Source: Desulfovibrio sp. (GTDB lineage: Bacteria; Desulfobacterota; Desulfovibrionia; Desulfovibrionales; Desulfovibrionaceae). From it: a stretch of 30,859 nt of DNA. A program made the position numbers and the translations under genes. Shown here one piece after another: positions 1 through 8,532 of this stretch; positions within the stretch are counted from its first letter, which is position 1; each line of letters starts with the position of its first letter. Below the pieces are notes generated by a model. That model was not told the DNA's origin, ran no database searches, and saw only the letters and a list, made by a program, of their open reading frames with translations. Location: NCBI GenBank assembly GCA_031282465.1, contig JAITDR010000277.1:1-30859 (forward strand). Reading direction: 5' to 3'.

Positions 1-740
1 GGAGAAAAATATGGTCAGCCGCGACAAGTTGCGAAGTTTCCGCTCTCATTGAAACCAGCTCCACCGGTGGCTGTGCAAAACGAATTAAAATGCGCTTATA
101 TTCATAAATCAGGATTCCCTGTATCAGAACTAAAAATCCTGCATAACCTTATGTGAAAATTGAATATGCCGACAGCCTGCACCCGTGCCGAAAAAACGAA
201 TGCCACTCTTCAGGTATCGTCCCGGGTCGACGTTTTTACTGAAAGCCTTCTCGCAATCAACCCCATGATTCTGGACGCTGCCGCCGCAGCTGAAATGCCG
301 AAAGCCCATTTTTCTCAAGGTAGACAGTCAACCAAGTTTGCCGTTTTTCCACCACTGTCCTGTCCGTGCCCGAAGGATCGGATTATATGAATCCCATCTC
401 CGGAATCGAACCCACAGAGGTTAAAAATGGCTAACCCGATTTTCAATCGACTGCACAGCGTCTTTGGCAGTCCATAGCCATGTGGGATGACCGGCATCCC
501 TACCGCATGTACGCGCCCCGTTGCGTCTATGGTGCGTTTCAATGCCTTCTGCCGGGCGATCTGGGAAGGGACACGGCAAACTGAGAAACGTGCGCCTATG
601 GGCGTTCAAGCGTTGTGTGGCGGATTTCCGGTAATCCTCGCATGGTTGTCATGTACCTTTCAATCTTTTAGGCTACCCGTGCGGGAACATCATGCCTGCG
701 CCTTGCCTGAAATGCACTGAATTGAATGCCGAGAGGGGGC
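1..740. other. Gene-poor left edge, no confident gene
   Basis: No recognisable protein is encoded here. In plus frame 1 the sequence is open from the window edge to a TGA at 154-156 (51 codons), so the 3' end of a gene that starts outside the window is possible, but I do not recognise the peptide. Short ORFs on both strands are interrupted and resemble no family I can name, which suits decayed DNA. Bases 402-415 match the T-arm part of the tRNA-Ser gene (1577-1590) at 13 of 14 positions. Confidence 0.4.
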
Positions 741-744
741 AATT

Positions 745-1493
745 ATGCTTGTGGCTCTTCATCCAGTAAGCAAAAAATCTATATCCGTAGATGAGTACAT
801 ATTAGAGTATGGCGAAGAACAACGTGAATACGCCAATAGAGCATTGTGCCCCTTTTTATGCGGGGACAAAATGACGCTCGTCCGCCAAAAAGGTATAGTG
901 CATCATTTTGCTCACTTTGGAGATTACTTTTGTCCATCTAAAGAAGATAAAGGGCCACAGTATAAAAACTCACCTCCCAAGAATCCAGACGCTAAACACG
1001 CGGCAGAAATATTGGAGATTTTCAAAAACAACTTGAAGCGTTATTACAAAAAACTTAAAGAACTAATTCCATTTATTTTAATTCAAGAATTTGAAGAAAT
1101 CCTTAATGCAGCAAAAAAATTACATATTTGGCATTATTCACAAATTAAAGAGTTTCAATTACCTTATATTTTTGCATCGCTCATCGATTTTCATCCACAG
1201 TCACCTAAAAAATACAAAACGAAGTCAGTTCGTGAACTTCATTTTCGTTTTATATTCAGTCATGTAATAAGATGTTACGATGATCTAATTGAACATGAAC
1301 AACAAACTGTACATTTTTTGCGCGCTTCATATAAACAAAATAAAAAAACCCACGCTCACAAGATATATGCGTAGTCAGAGAAGTCAGAGAATTAAAGTAT
1401 TCAGATGCTTTCTTACATTCCAATGAAGAAATAACTTTGCATGAGCAGGTTGAAAAAAGTATCAACAAGTATTTGGCTAAATATTCGATATGA
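745..1493 (+). pseudogene. CoiA-like protein, apparently frameshifted
   Basis: The ATG at 745 follows a strong purine-rich ribosome site (GAGAGGGGG, about 730-738). The first frame encodes 209 aa and stops at 1374. Residues 34-70 carry a Cys-Pro segment, then a basic stretch and an HHFAH motif, resembling the N-terminal zinc/nuclease-like region of CoiA-family competence proteins; that assignment is tentative. Near the end lies a run of seven A (1342-1348). A -1 shift there continues a sensible charged reading frame (VREVRELKYSDAFLHSNEE) to a TGA at 1491-1493, giving about 248 aa. I read this as one gene broken by a one-base indel; recoding is possible, but the run is not a canonical slippery heptamer. 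The gene is clearly AT-richer than its surroundings and lies just beyond the 3' end of a tRNA gene, which suggests horizontal transfer. Confidence 0.5.
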
Positions 1494-1505
1494 ACAATCC
1501 AGCAA

Positions 1506-1547
1506 TAAAAAAAGGGTTACAGATTTTTTCCTAAACCTGTAATCCCT
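1506..1547 (-). terminator. Rho-independent terminator of tRNA-Ser
   Basis: Read on the minus strand, GGGATTACAG (1546-1537) pairs with CTGTAACCC (1522-1514) with one bulged base, and a run of seven to eight T follows. It lies about 16 bases beyond the encoded CCA of tRNA-Ser, in the right orientation to end that transcript. Confidence 0.75.
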
Positions 1548-1562
1548 TGTTATTCTTTGCTT

Positions 1563-1656
1563 TGGCGGAGAGGGTGGGATTCGAACCCACGTACCGGGAC
1601 TAACCGATAACTCGATTTCGAGTCGAGCGCGTTACGGCCAACTTCGCTACCTCTCC
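1563..1656 (-). tRNA. tRNA-Ser (anticodon CGA)
   Basis: The complement folds as a class II tRNA of 94 nt including an encoded CCA. The acceptor arm is GGAGAGG / CCTCTCC followed by discriminator G and CCA. The anticodon stem CTCGA / TCGAG encloses a seven-base loop with anticodon CGA, which reads UCG codons. A long variable arm and a GTGGG-TTCGAAT-CCCAC T arm follow. Long variable arm and discriminator G are those expected of tRNA-Ser. Genes on both sides are plus-strand, so it is a single-gene unit with its own terminator. Confidence 0.95.
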
Positions 1657-1677
1657 GCTCCTCGCAAGGCGCCTCCA

Positions 1678-1698
1678 CGCGTTGCCCGACGCAACGCG
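1678..1698. repeat. Perfect 8-bp inverted repeat
   Basis: CGCGTTGC (1678-1685) and GCAACGCG (1691-1698) are perfect inverted repeats around a five-base loop. The element lies between the divergent tRNA-Ser and glycosyltransferase genes, about 22 bases upstream of the tRNA 5' end. It has no T run and could be an operator or a leftover hairpin. Confidence 0.45.
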
Positions 1699-1816
1699 GC
1701 GGGCACGGTTCCACAACATATGTTCAGGGGAAAGTCCTTGAACTCCTCACCCGAATCGGGCAGAATTCTTCTTACACAAAAATACTGTTAAGGCAATGCC
1801 GAACCTTTGACGCCGA

Positions 1817-2827
1817 ATGCACTCCGACCTGCCAAACAACAGCATCTGCGCGGTCTTCCGTCTCGGCCGGCTCGGCGATGTCGTCCTGAGTACCGGCGTT
1901 CTGCAACGCATCGCCGCAGAACGGAACATGTCCTTCATTTATATCGTCAAAAGAGACTTTGCTCCTGTCCTCCAGAGCTTGCCGTTCATAAAGAAAATCA
2001 TCGCGCTGGAAGACCGGGATCTCACTCCCGTCAATTTTTTCCGCTTCTGCTGCAGCTTTGCCTCCCGCCACGGCACACTGCCTCTTTTGGATCTGCACGA
2101 TACCCCACGCTCCCGGCTTCTGTCGTTGCTCGTACGCAGCCCGACCTTGCGCTGCCGCAAGGCGGGCTTGAAACGCCGGCTCTTTCTCGCGTCGGGCGGC
2201 AGGCTGTTCCGGCAGGACCTGTGCGCCGCCTCTGTCACCCAACGCTACTATGCCGCCCTTGACGGCACCTACCCTCCCGCCGCCCAGCTCCTGCCCGTAG
2301 TCAAACTTTCCGAAAACGAACTGCAAAGTGCGCGCGCACGCATTGATGCCCTCTTCTCCCCCGGAGCCCGCCCTCTGGCCTTGCACCCGTACGCGACGCA
2401 CAAACTGAAAGCACTGCCGACGCGGAACATGCTCGAATTCGCCTCTCTTCTGGACCGCCGGGGCATCCCCCTGCTGATCCTGGGCAAAGGCGACTCCGTC
2501 TTCACAGGCCGCACCGGTGACTTAAGCAACGCAAGCTCCCTGCGGGAACTTTGCGCCCTGCTGTCCCTGTGCCGCGCCCTGATCTGCTCCGACTCCGGCC
2601 CCATGCATCTGGCATCGGCCGTCGGCACGCCGGTCATCGCCATGTTCGGGCCGACTTCCCGCGAATGGGGCTTTTATCCGGCCGGAGAACGCGACATCGT
2701 CCTCGAAAAAGACCTGTCCTGCCGCCCCTGCTCCCTGCACGGCGAAAACTCCTGCCCCTACGGAGGACGCTGCCTGACTTCCATAAGTCCCGAAGAAATC
2801 CTCGAAGCCGTGCAACGTGTCCCGTGA
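1817..2827 (+). CDS. Glycosyltransferase family 9 (ADP-heptose:LPS heptosyltransferase-like)
   Basis: Predicted cytoplasmic GT-B fold enzyme of 336 aa, the usual length for the ADP-heptose transferases that build the lipopolysaccharide inner core. The N-terminus has the FRLGRLGDVVLSTG motif (about 14-27) typical of GT9. The nucleotide-sugar half carries SDSGPMHLASAVGTPV followed by a MFGPT segment (about 258-280), the family signature. The C-terminal cysteines in the pattern CRPC..C..C (about 302-320) also occur in WaaF-type members. No strong Shine-Dalgarno precedes the ATG at 1817; the AAGG near 1790 is too distant, so the start is only probable. Family is confident; the exact acceptor sugar is not. 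Confidence 0.88.
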   Translation: MHSDLPNNSICAVFRLGRLGDVVLSTGVLQRIAAERNMSFIYIVKRDFAPVLQSLPFIKKIIALEDRDLTPVNFFRFCCSFASRHGTLPLLDLHDTPRSRLLSLLVRSPTLRCRKAGLKRRLFLASGGRLFRQDLCAASVTQRYYAALDGTYPPAAQLLPVVKLSENELQSARARIDALFSPGARPLALHPYATHKLKALPTRNMLEFASLLDRRGIPLLILGKGDSVFTGRTGDLSNASSLRELCALLSLCRALICSDSGPMHLASAVGTPVIAMFGPTSREWGFYPAGERDIVLEKDLSCRPCSLHGENSCPYGGRCLTSISPEEILEAVQRVP

Positions 2828-3012
2828 ACAACCTCCCGGCAGACGGATACATGCAGGTGGCCCCTTTACCGGCCCGGACGGTTCTGTCGTGAGCATGCGC
2901 TCAGGACACCATGACAACTTGGGAAACTTTCGTTTGATCCGGTGCAGGATTGGCGGGGAGGGAACACCCTCCGCTGCCTGCTGTGCTGCAAAACAGCCGA
3001 AGAGGAAGGAGT

Positions 3013-3957
3013 ATGGCGATACATGCGGTCACAGGGGCATTCGGCTTTACAGGCCGCTATATTACAAAGCGGCTTCTTGATGCGGGAGAAACAGTCATTA
3101 CTCTGACCAACTCGCCGGACAGACCGAGTCCCTTCAGAGGAAAGATCGCGGCGCACCCTTTCCGCTTCGACGATGTGGACGCTATGGCGAAAAGCCTTGC
3201 CGGAGTGGATGTCTTGTACAACACCTATTGGGTGCGGTTCAACCGGGCGGGTTCGTTCAATCACAGTGAAGCCGTGCGCAACACGAGAGCCTTGTTCGAT
3301 GCCGCGAAGGCAGCCGGCGTGGGGCGAATCGTGCATGTGAGCATCACCAATGCGGATGAATCCTCACCTCTGGAGTACGTCAGGGGTAAGGGATCCCTTG
3401 AGCGCCTGTTGCGGGAATCCGGCATGTCGTATGCCGTCGTTCGCCCGGCCGTGCTGTTCGGCCCCGAAGACATCCTTATCAACAACATCGCCTGGGCGCT
3501 TCGCCGTTTCCCCGTGTTTGCCGTGTTCGGAGACGGACGGTATCATATCCGGCCCGTTTATGTGGACGACTTGGCGGAACTGATGATTGAGCGAGGTAAG
3601 GCAACGGATGACGGCATTGTCGACGCATTGGGGCCGGAGGATTTTTCCTACAGGGAACTTGTGGCGATGATTCGCGATACCTTGGGGCTGACGCGACCCA
3701 TAATAGGCATCCCGCCGCTTCTCGGGTACTGGGCGTGTCTTGCCGTAGGCAAACTTGTAGGTGACGTGTTTGTGACACGGGAAGAAATAGAAGGCTTGAC
3801 AGCAGGCACACTCCATGTCGCGGGTGCCGCCCCTGCAGGCAAAACGAGCCTTTCCGCCTGGGTGAAGATGCACAAGGAAACAATCGGCAAGCATTATCAT
3901 GGAGAAATGCAGCGCAGAACGAATAGAAACAAAGCCTACGAAAGCATGACCGGATAA
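3013..3957 (+). CDS. NAD(P)-binding epimerase-like protein (atypical/extended SDR)
   Basis: A 314-aa Rossmann-fold protein. The start is placed at ATG 3013 because AGGAAGGA lies just upstream and the dinucleotide-binding motif TGAFGFTG then falls at residues 7-14; an in-frame extension to 2950 has no ribosome site. The SDR active-site pattern YxxxK is present as Y122..K126 (YVRGK), followed by VRPAVLFGPED, typical of extended and atypical SDRs that act on nucleotide sugars or bind NAD(P)H in NDUFA9-like proteins. The middle (about 170-215) has the usual DGRYHIRPVYVDDLAEL segment. It probably forms a monocistronic unit with a hairpin across its stop codon. The substrate cannot be deduced. Confidence 0.85.
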   Translation: MAIHAVTGAFGFTGRYITKRLLDAGETVITLTNSPDRPSPFRGKIAAHPFRFDDVDAMAKSLAGVDVLYNTYWVRFNRAGSFNHSEAVRNTRALFDAAKAAGVGRIVHVSITNADESSPLEYVRGKGSLERLLRESGMSYAVVRPAVLFGPEDILINNIAWALRRFPVFAVFGDGRYHIRPVYVDDLAELMIERGKATDDGIVDALGPEDFSYRELVAMIRDTLGLTRPIIGIPPLLGYWACLAVGKLVGDVFVTREEIEGLTAGTLHVAGAAPAGKTSLSAWVKMHKETIGKHYHGEMQRRTNRNKAYESMTG

Positions 3958-3984
3958 TATTGCCCCGCGCTCGGACAATATTAT
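3954..3984. terminator. Possible bidirectional terminator
   Basis: ATAATATTG (3954-3962) and CAATATTAT (3976-3984) are perfect inverted repeats around a GC-rich 13-base centre. They span the stop codon of the epimerase-like gene and lie in the gap between convergent genes. No clear T run follows on either strand, so this is a position-based guess. Confidence 0.4.
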
Positions 3985-4009
3985 TCACGAAAAATGCGGC
4001 AGCCCACTC

Positions 4010-4612
4010 CTATTCCTGCACCGGATACGTCGCTTTATGCGGCGCGATCGCTCTGCCCAGCCAGTCTATGGCCCTCCCGAGGTGCGCCATGTTCGCCAGT
4101 GCCTCGGCGTCCTGCAGCACATCGCCCTTCTCCAGCCCGTACCCCATGTTCCAGTAGGTTGACCCCGGAATCAGCATCTGTGAAATGAGAAAAAGGTGAT
4201 TCATGGTATCGAAGACGTGTACCGCCGCGCCCCGGCGCACCGCGACTACCGCCGCACCGATCTTGCCCGCGAACAGACGCCCGCCGGCCATGGCAGTGAA
4301 TCCGGCGCGGTCTATCAGGGCCTTCATTTCCGCAGTGACATCGGCGAAATAGGTCGGTGAACCCAGAATTATCGCATCGGCGCGGACCATCTTGTCCATG
4401 ACCGAGTTGAACATGTCGGCCGAGTTGATACAGTGCCCGTCCTTGCTTTCGGCACATTTGCCGCAGGCCGTACAGCCTTTGAGGGTCTTGCCGCCGACCT
4501 GAATCTGTTCCGTTTCCCAACCGGCGTCCGCCAAAGGCGCGAGGACGGCGTTCAACAAAATTTCCGTGTTGCCTTTTTTACGAGGGCTGCCGTTGACGGC
4601 CAATGCGTACAT
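4010..4612 (-). CDS. Flavodoxin-fold iron-sulfur flavoprotein / NADPH-dependent FMN reductase-like
   Basis: A 200-aa cytoplasmic flavoprotein. The start is ATG 4612 because AAAGGAG lies seven to eight bases upstream and the protein then begins directly with the beta-strand MYALAVNGSP; an in-frame extension to 4717 is unlikely. GSPRKKGNTE (8-17) is the FMN phosphate loop and GSPTYFA (84-90) the second flavin-contact loop. Between them C47, C50, C53 and C61 form a CX2CX2CX7C cluster, the compact pattern that binds [4Fe-4S] in archaeal/anaerobe iron-sulfur flavoproteins (Isf). The role is electron transfer or quinone/oxygen detoxification, by family inference. It is convergent with the epimerase-like gene. 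Confidence 0.83.
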   Translation of the reverse strand: MYALAVNGSPRKKGNTEILLNAVLAPLADAGWETEQIQVGGKTLKGCTACGKCAESKDGHCINSADMFNSVMDKMVRADAIILGSPTYFADVTAEMKALIDRAGFTAMAGGRLFAGKIGAAVVAVRRGAAVHVFDTMNHLFLISQMLIPGSTYWNMGYGLEKGDVLQDAEALANMAHLGRAIDWLGRAIAPHKATYPVQE

Positions 4613-4788
4613 GCTCTGCTCCTTTGGAATTTTCGATAACCGCAATGCGGGATTACCCTTGCCGCAAAGGTATTGCGGACGGGAACAGCGCGACAGGGCA
4701 CCGCGCCGCAATATCATACTCCGCGCTGCCCGGAACGGCTGAGTATGTCCGCAGGGAACGCGGTCCCCGGCTGCCTCCGCGAAGGGAG

Positions 4789-6114
4789 TCAGGCGTCTTG
4801 TTCGCTTTGCGGGGCGAGGGGAAGCGTGAAATAAAAATTATTGCCCCCCGGCGCGGGTTCATAGCCTGCAGTGCCTTTGTGGTTTTCCATGATGTCCCGC
4901 ACGAAAAACAAGCCGTGCCCCGTGCCGTAGCTCTCCGCCGCGTTTGAGGCACGGTAGTCGTCGTCGAACAGCCGCACGGCTTCCTCGGGCGCAATATGCG
5001 GGCCGGTACTGAACACGATGACCTTGGCGTTGCAGCCGTCTTTCACCAGCGAGCAATGTACCCGACGCCTGTCGCTGCCGGGAGCGGGCGACGCATATTT
5101 TGCGGCATTGGAAAGCAAGTTGGCCAGCACCTGGCTGATCAGGCCGTAATCCGCCTCCACGAAACAGGGTTCATCGGGCAGGACGGCCCGGCCTCCCTCC
5201 ATTTCCACGCCGCGTTCCTCAAACAGATAGCGGTAGCGTTCAACTTGCGGGGCGACTATGCTTTTCCCCATATCCAGACGGGCGATGCGCAGTACGAAAT
5301 GCCCCAAATCAAAGTGGCTCTGTCGCATCAGGCTTTCCATAAACAGGGCGCTGTTGTTGAAACCGGCGGTAACGGCGGCGAACTGTTCATCCATGACCTT
5401 ACGCAACGCAAGGATGTCCTGAAACACGGCGGCATCGCCCGCGTCGGAAAGAACCGCAAGGCGCTCGTCAAGCCGTCCGAGATTGGCTTTAAAGAGGTTC
5501 AACTGGTGTTTCAGACGCATGTTGGGAGTGATGATGTTGTGCCCTATGTCTTTGGACAATTTGCGCAGAAAGCGCAGGTGGCCGATGTTGTTTGCGGCCA
5601 TGAGCTTGTTGTGCAGGCAGTAGCCCAGCCGGTTGGCGTATTTTTGGAGAAAGAGCTGCGTATGCTCGGGAAAAGCCGTCTGTTCCCGCAGAACCAGCAG
5701 CCCCAGCAGATCCTCGCCGGTCTGCGCCGTTTGTCCCGCCGCCTTGCCGTGTACAGGCACATAGCAGAAGCCGCCCGCCCGCCAAAGCGTATCCCGCACA
5801 TCGCCGATTGCCGGGGCTCCGACGTCAAGGCCGGTATCCACGGGAGTCAGCCGGCCGGCCTCATTCCTGATATACAGCCCGGCCTTATAGTCGAACAGCA
5901 TGTCCAAGACCAGCACCGCCAAAATATGCACTTGGCGGATTTCCTCAAATTCTTGGGCCAGATCAAAAAAGATGTTCATTGCACGGGCCTGCCGGTCCGT
6001 GAAGGCGTAGTTGCGGTAAGCCTCTATTTTCGTGCTGATGCGAGCGCGCACGATTTCGGCTTCAGCGCCTTGAGAAACCGCTGAGGCACCCGTCCGACGG
6101 TCTGCCGTATCCAT
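4789..6114 (-). CDS. Soluble GAF-type sensor histidine kinase
   Basis: A 441-aa cytoplasmic kinase without membrane segments. ATG 6114 has GAGGAAA upstream. Residues about 25-165 resemble a GAF sensor domain. Residues 182-230 form a long helix pair with the putative phospho-acceptor H192 in the sequence DIGHNIITPN. The N box LISQVLANLLSNAAKYA (about 334-350) and the GTGHGLFFV G box (about 405-413) identify the HATPase_c domain. The H box is atypical: Asn follows His where most HisKA proteins have Glu or Asp. No response regulator is adjacent. The gene lies about 240 bp downstream of the respiratory operon on the same strand and may sense its substrate or redox state, but that is inference. 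Confidence 0.87.
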   Translation of the reverse strand: MDTADRRTGASAVSQGAEAEIVRARISTKIEAYRNYAFTDRQARAMNIFFDLAQEFEEIRQVHILAVLVLDMLFDYKAGLYIRNEAGRLTPVDTGLDVGAPAIGDVRDTLWRAGGFCYVPVHGKAAGQTAQTGEDLLGLLVLREQTAFPEHTQLFLQKYANRLGYCLHNKLMAANNIGHLRFLRKLSKDIGHNIITPNMRLKHQLNLFKANLGRLDERLAVLSDAGDAAVFQDILALRKVMDEQFAAVTAGFNNSALFMESLMRQSHFDLGHFVLRIARLDMGKSIVAPQVERYRYLFEERGVEMEGGRAVLPDEPCFVEADYGLISQVLANLLSNAAKYASPAPGSDRRRVHCSLVKDGCNAKVIVFSTGPHIAPEEAVRLFDDDYRASNAAESYGTGHGLFFVRDIMENHKGTAGYEPAPGGNNFYFTLPLAPQSEQDA

Positions 6115-6353
6115 GGGATTTCCTCTATAGTCTGAAAGCTCCCCCTTCAGGCTGTAAATGCAACATGCTCATAGGCTCTCCTGAATTACCGTACCCTCTT
6201 TGCCTTTACCTTGTTTCCGGCGCGCCGTAAAGAAGGGCGCCCGCAACTATCCCGGCGCTGTTAAAATAACTCCATAGTATTCTTGCAGAATTGTGGAATT
6301 TTCAGGGGGAGCGAAATTTATCCTCCAACTCCGTTACGCTTCTTTTCATTCCC

Positions 6354-7532
6354 TCATTGGATTTCTTTCTCGTAGTTCTCGTGCGTCCTCAATATCGGCA
6401 TCTGCGAGCAGATGCTGCGATAAGCGATGACCAGCAGCGTGACAAGAAAAACTGAAATGGTGATTTCCATCCAGCTTGGAAAATAGCGCTCGGCGGCGGG
6501 CAGATTATAGTTGAAAGCGACCAGACTCACATTGAAACGGTTGAGTATCACCCCGAGCACAGTGATTATCGCGGCTCCCTGTATCAGGTTCGTCCGTCCC
6601 TTTCGGACGCCCGCAAAATACATAAAGGCCGGCAGGGCGACCCCCCCTGCAAGCTCCAGCAGAAACCAGGCCCCGTAGCCGGTATAAAGATGCCCCACGT
6701 TGTCGCTCGCGACCAATTCCATGCACTTGACGATAAAATAGCCGAACATGAAAAGGCAAGCTCCTTTGCCGCATGCCGGAACCGCTCTGTCGGCGTCCCG
6801 CACATGGCGGTCGTCCGCGCAGCCGCGCATGAACTTGTGCGCCAGCCCCCCTTCCACAACGACCATGCTCAACCCCGCGAACAGACTGGACAGGAGGAAA
6901 AACAGCGGCATGAACCTGGAATACCACAGCGGGTGCATCTTGGAAGGAACAATGAGATACAGGGACCCCAGAGAGCTTTGATGTATAACGGCGATTACGG
7001 CGCCGATTACGGCGAGAGGCGCCGCCAGGCGCACGGCTGTTGCCCGCGCCTTTTTCCGGCCGAGCCGTTCAAAAAGCGCCGGCAACAATTCGCCGAACAA
7101 GACCGCCAGATACAGAGCCACGCAGAGCCCGACCAGAAAGAGTACCGAGGTCGTACCCTGCGACAGGAAGAAGGGGTACACGAGCCTCCAGGGTTGCCCT
7201 ACCTCATACAAAAGAGCGATCACTTCAAAAAAATAGCCGAGAAACGCCGTCGTCAGTGCGGCCCGCACATACACGTGGAATCGCTTGAACCCGAAAATAT
7301 AGTAGGCGGAGGCGACCGCAAACCCGCCCGCGGAAACGGCTATTCCGCAAAGGAGGTCAAAGGCCATCCAGAATCCCCAAGGATTCCGGTCACTGAGATT
7401 GGTGACGGCGCCGATGCCGCCTGTGAAACGCAGCAGGGTCAAGCCGAGCCCTACAAAGAGAATGATAAAAATCAAACCGTTCCTTTTCACACGCCCTTTC
7501 AGGCCTTGACCGTCTGTATGCCCGGAAGTCAT
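6354..7532 (-). CDS. NrfD/HybB-like membrane subunit (quinol-interacting)
   Basis: A 392-aa integral membrane protein with about nine or ten hydrophobic helices. It matches the NrfD/PsrC superfamily, closest by eye to the HybB/HmcC-type long form: the early NPWGFWMAFD segment and the central HQSSLGSLY and HPLWYSRFMPLFF segments are family hallmarks. These proteins exchange electrons between menaquinol and a periplasmic ferredoxin-like partner and bind no haem. Its start overlaps the stop of the HybA-like gene by four bases (ATGA, 7529-7532), so the two are translationally coupled and almost certainly form a complex. It is the last gene of the operon that starts at 10900. Confidence 0.9.
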   Translation of the reverse strand: MTSGHTDGQGLKGRVKRNGLIFIILFVGLGLTLLRFTGGIGAVTNLSDRNPWGFWMAFDLLCGIAVSAGGFAVASAYYIFGFKRFHVYVRAALTTAFLGYFFEVIALLYEVGQPWRLVYPFFLSQGTTSVLFLVGLCVALYLAVLFGELLPALFERLGRKKARATAVRLAAPLAVIGAVIAVIHQSSLGSLYLIVPSKMHPLWYSRFMPLFFLLSSLFAGLSMVVVEGGLAHKFMRGCADDRHVRDADRAVPACGKGACLFMFGYFIVKCMELVASDNVGHLYTGYGAWFLLELAGGVALPAFMYFAGVRKGRTNLIQGAAIITVLGVILNRFNVSLVAFNYNLPAAERYFPSWMEITISVFLVTLLVIAYRSICSQMPILRTHENYEKEIQ

Positions 7533-8494
7533 TGCCCGTCCTCCTTGTCGCCTTCGAAAACCTCTGTATGCGCGCCTCCGCCGGAAGCGCGCGCGCCGTC
7601 AATTTCAGCCGCGCCGTTCTTGTGCCGTCTGCCCAGGAAACAGACCGCGCCCAGAAGAACGGACAATATACCCGCAGTCATGCCGGCGGATTCAAGAATA
7701 CCCGATGTCAGCCTTGAGGCAGGCTCATTGCCCACTTCCGGCTGATCAAGCAATGTATGCGGCACCGGTGACAGATAAAGCCAACAGGTTCCGCCCGCCT
7801 CATGCTCGCCGTAGATGTGATTCACATATTTTTCCGGTGACTCCGCGATGCGCTCTTTGGCGATTTTCAACAGTTCCGAGCGCTTTCCGAAAATCAACGC
7901 CTTTTCCGGGCATCGTGAAACACAGCCGGGGAGTTCTCCGGAAGCGAGGCGGGGGACACACATGGTGCACTTGTAGATCAAGGGGTTCCGGGCATTGTTG
8001 TAATCGTAGGTCGGCACAAAGAAAGGACAGGCAACCATGCAGTAGCGGCATCCGACGCAGAGTTCCGGCCGGTACAGAACAGGCCCCTCCGGAGTCTTGT
8101 ACAGCGCCTTGACGAAACAGGCGGAAGCGCAGGCCGGCTCTATGCAGTGGTTGCACTGAAACTTCCTGTGAACAGGACGGCGGTCTTCAATGTCATATCT
8201 GTTGACTACGGTAAATCGCTGAAAATCGGTCCGGCGTTTTGTCGCAAGCACACTTCGGTCATAGAAAGGCTTTTCCGGAATCTTGTAATTCTCCGGCTTC
8301 GGCAAAATCGCGGCATTGACCGACTGACAGGCAGCCTCGCAGCTTCTGCAACCGATACACAACGTGGAGTCATGAAGAACACCCGCAGCCTCGGGATGCC
8401 CTTCGGCGGCGGCGGAAGCCGAGCGACAGTTGACGGGCGAGGTCGCGGCAACGATGCCCGCCGAAGTCAGCGACAGGAATTTTCTTCGGTTCAT
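7529..8494 (-). CDS. HybA-like periplasmic 4Fe-4S ferredoxin with C-terminal anchor
   Basis: A 321-aa protein beginning with a Tat-type signal (NRRKFLSLTS, residues 2-11). Four cysteine clusters follow in the classic DmsB/HybA/HmcB order: C46-C49-C52-C56; then CNHCIEPACASAC; then CVGCRYCMVACPF; then CTMC with a later C and RCPEKAL. This predicts four [4Fe-4S] clusters forming a wire. A hydrophobic stretch (about 275-295, AGILSVLLGAVCFLG) would anchor it in the membrane, as in HybA. It should link the NrfD-like subunit to the cytochrome encoded just upstream. The cytochrome gene ends 38 bases before this start. Confidence 0.9.
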   Translation of the reverse strand: MNRRKFLSLTSAGIVAATSPVNCRSASAAAEGHPEAAGVLHDSTLCIGCRSCEAACQSVNAAILPKPENYKIPEKPFYDRSVLATKRRTDFQRFTVVNRYDIEDRRPVHRKFQCNHCIEPACASACFVKALYKTPEGPVLYRPELCVGCRYCMVACPFFVPTYDYNNARNPLIYKCTMCVPRLASGELPGCVSRCPEKALIFGKRSELLKIAKERIAESPEKYVNHIYGEHEAGGTCWLYLSPVPHTLLDQPEVGNEPASRLTSGILESAGMTAGILSVLLGAVCFLGRRHKNGAAEIDGARASGGGAHTEVFEGDKEDGQ

Positions 8495-8532
8495 GGAGGA
8501 TATCCCGTTCCCCTTTTACATCCTTGCCGGGG

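Noticed and set aside
1507..1560. Terminator for the plus-strand CoiA-like gene
   Set aside because: The T run follows the stem only on the minus strand, so it is assigned to tRNA-Ser.
4996..6084. 362-codon plus-strand frame opposite the histidine kinase
   Set aside because: Antisense shadow; the minus strand has H, N and G boxes and a good ribosome site.
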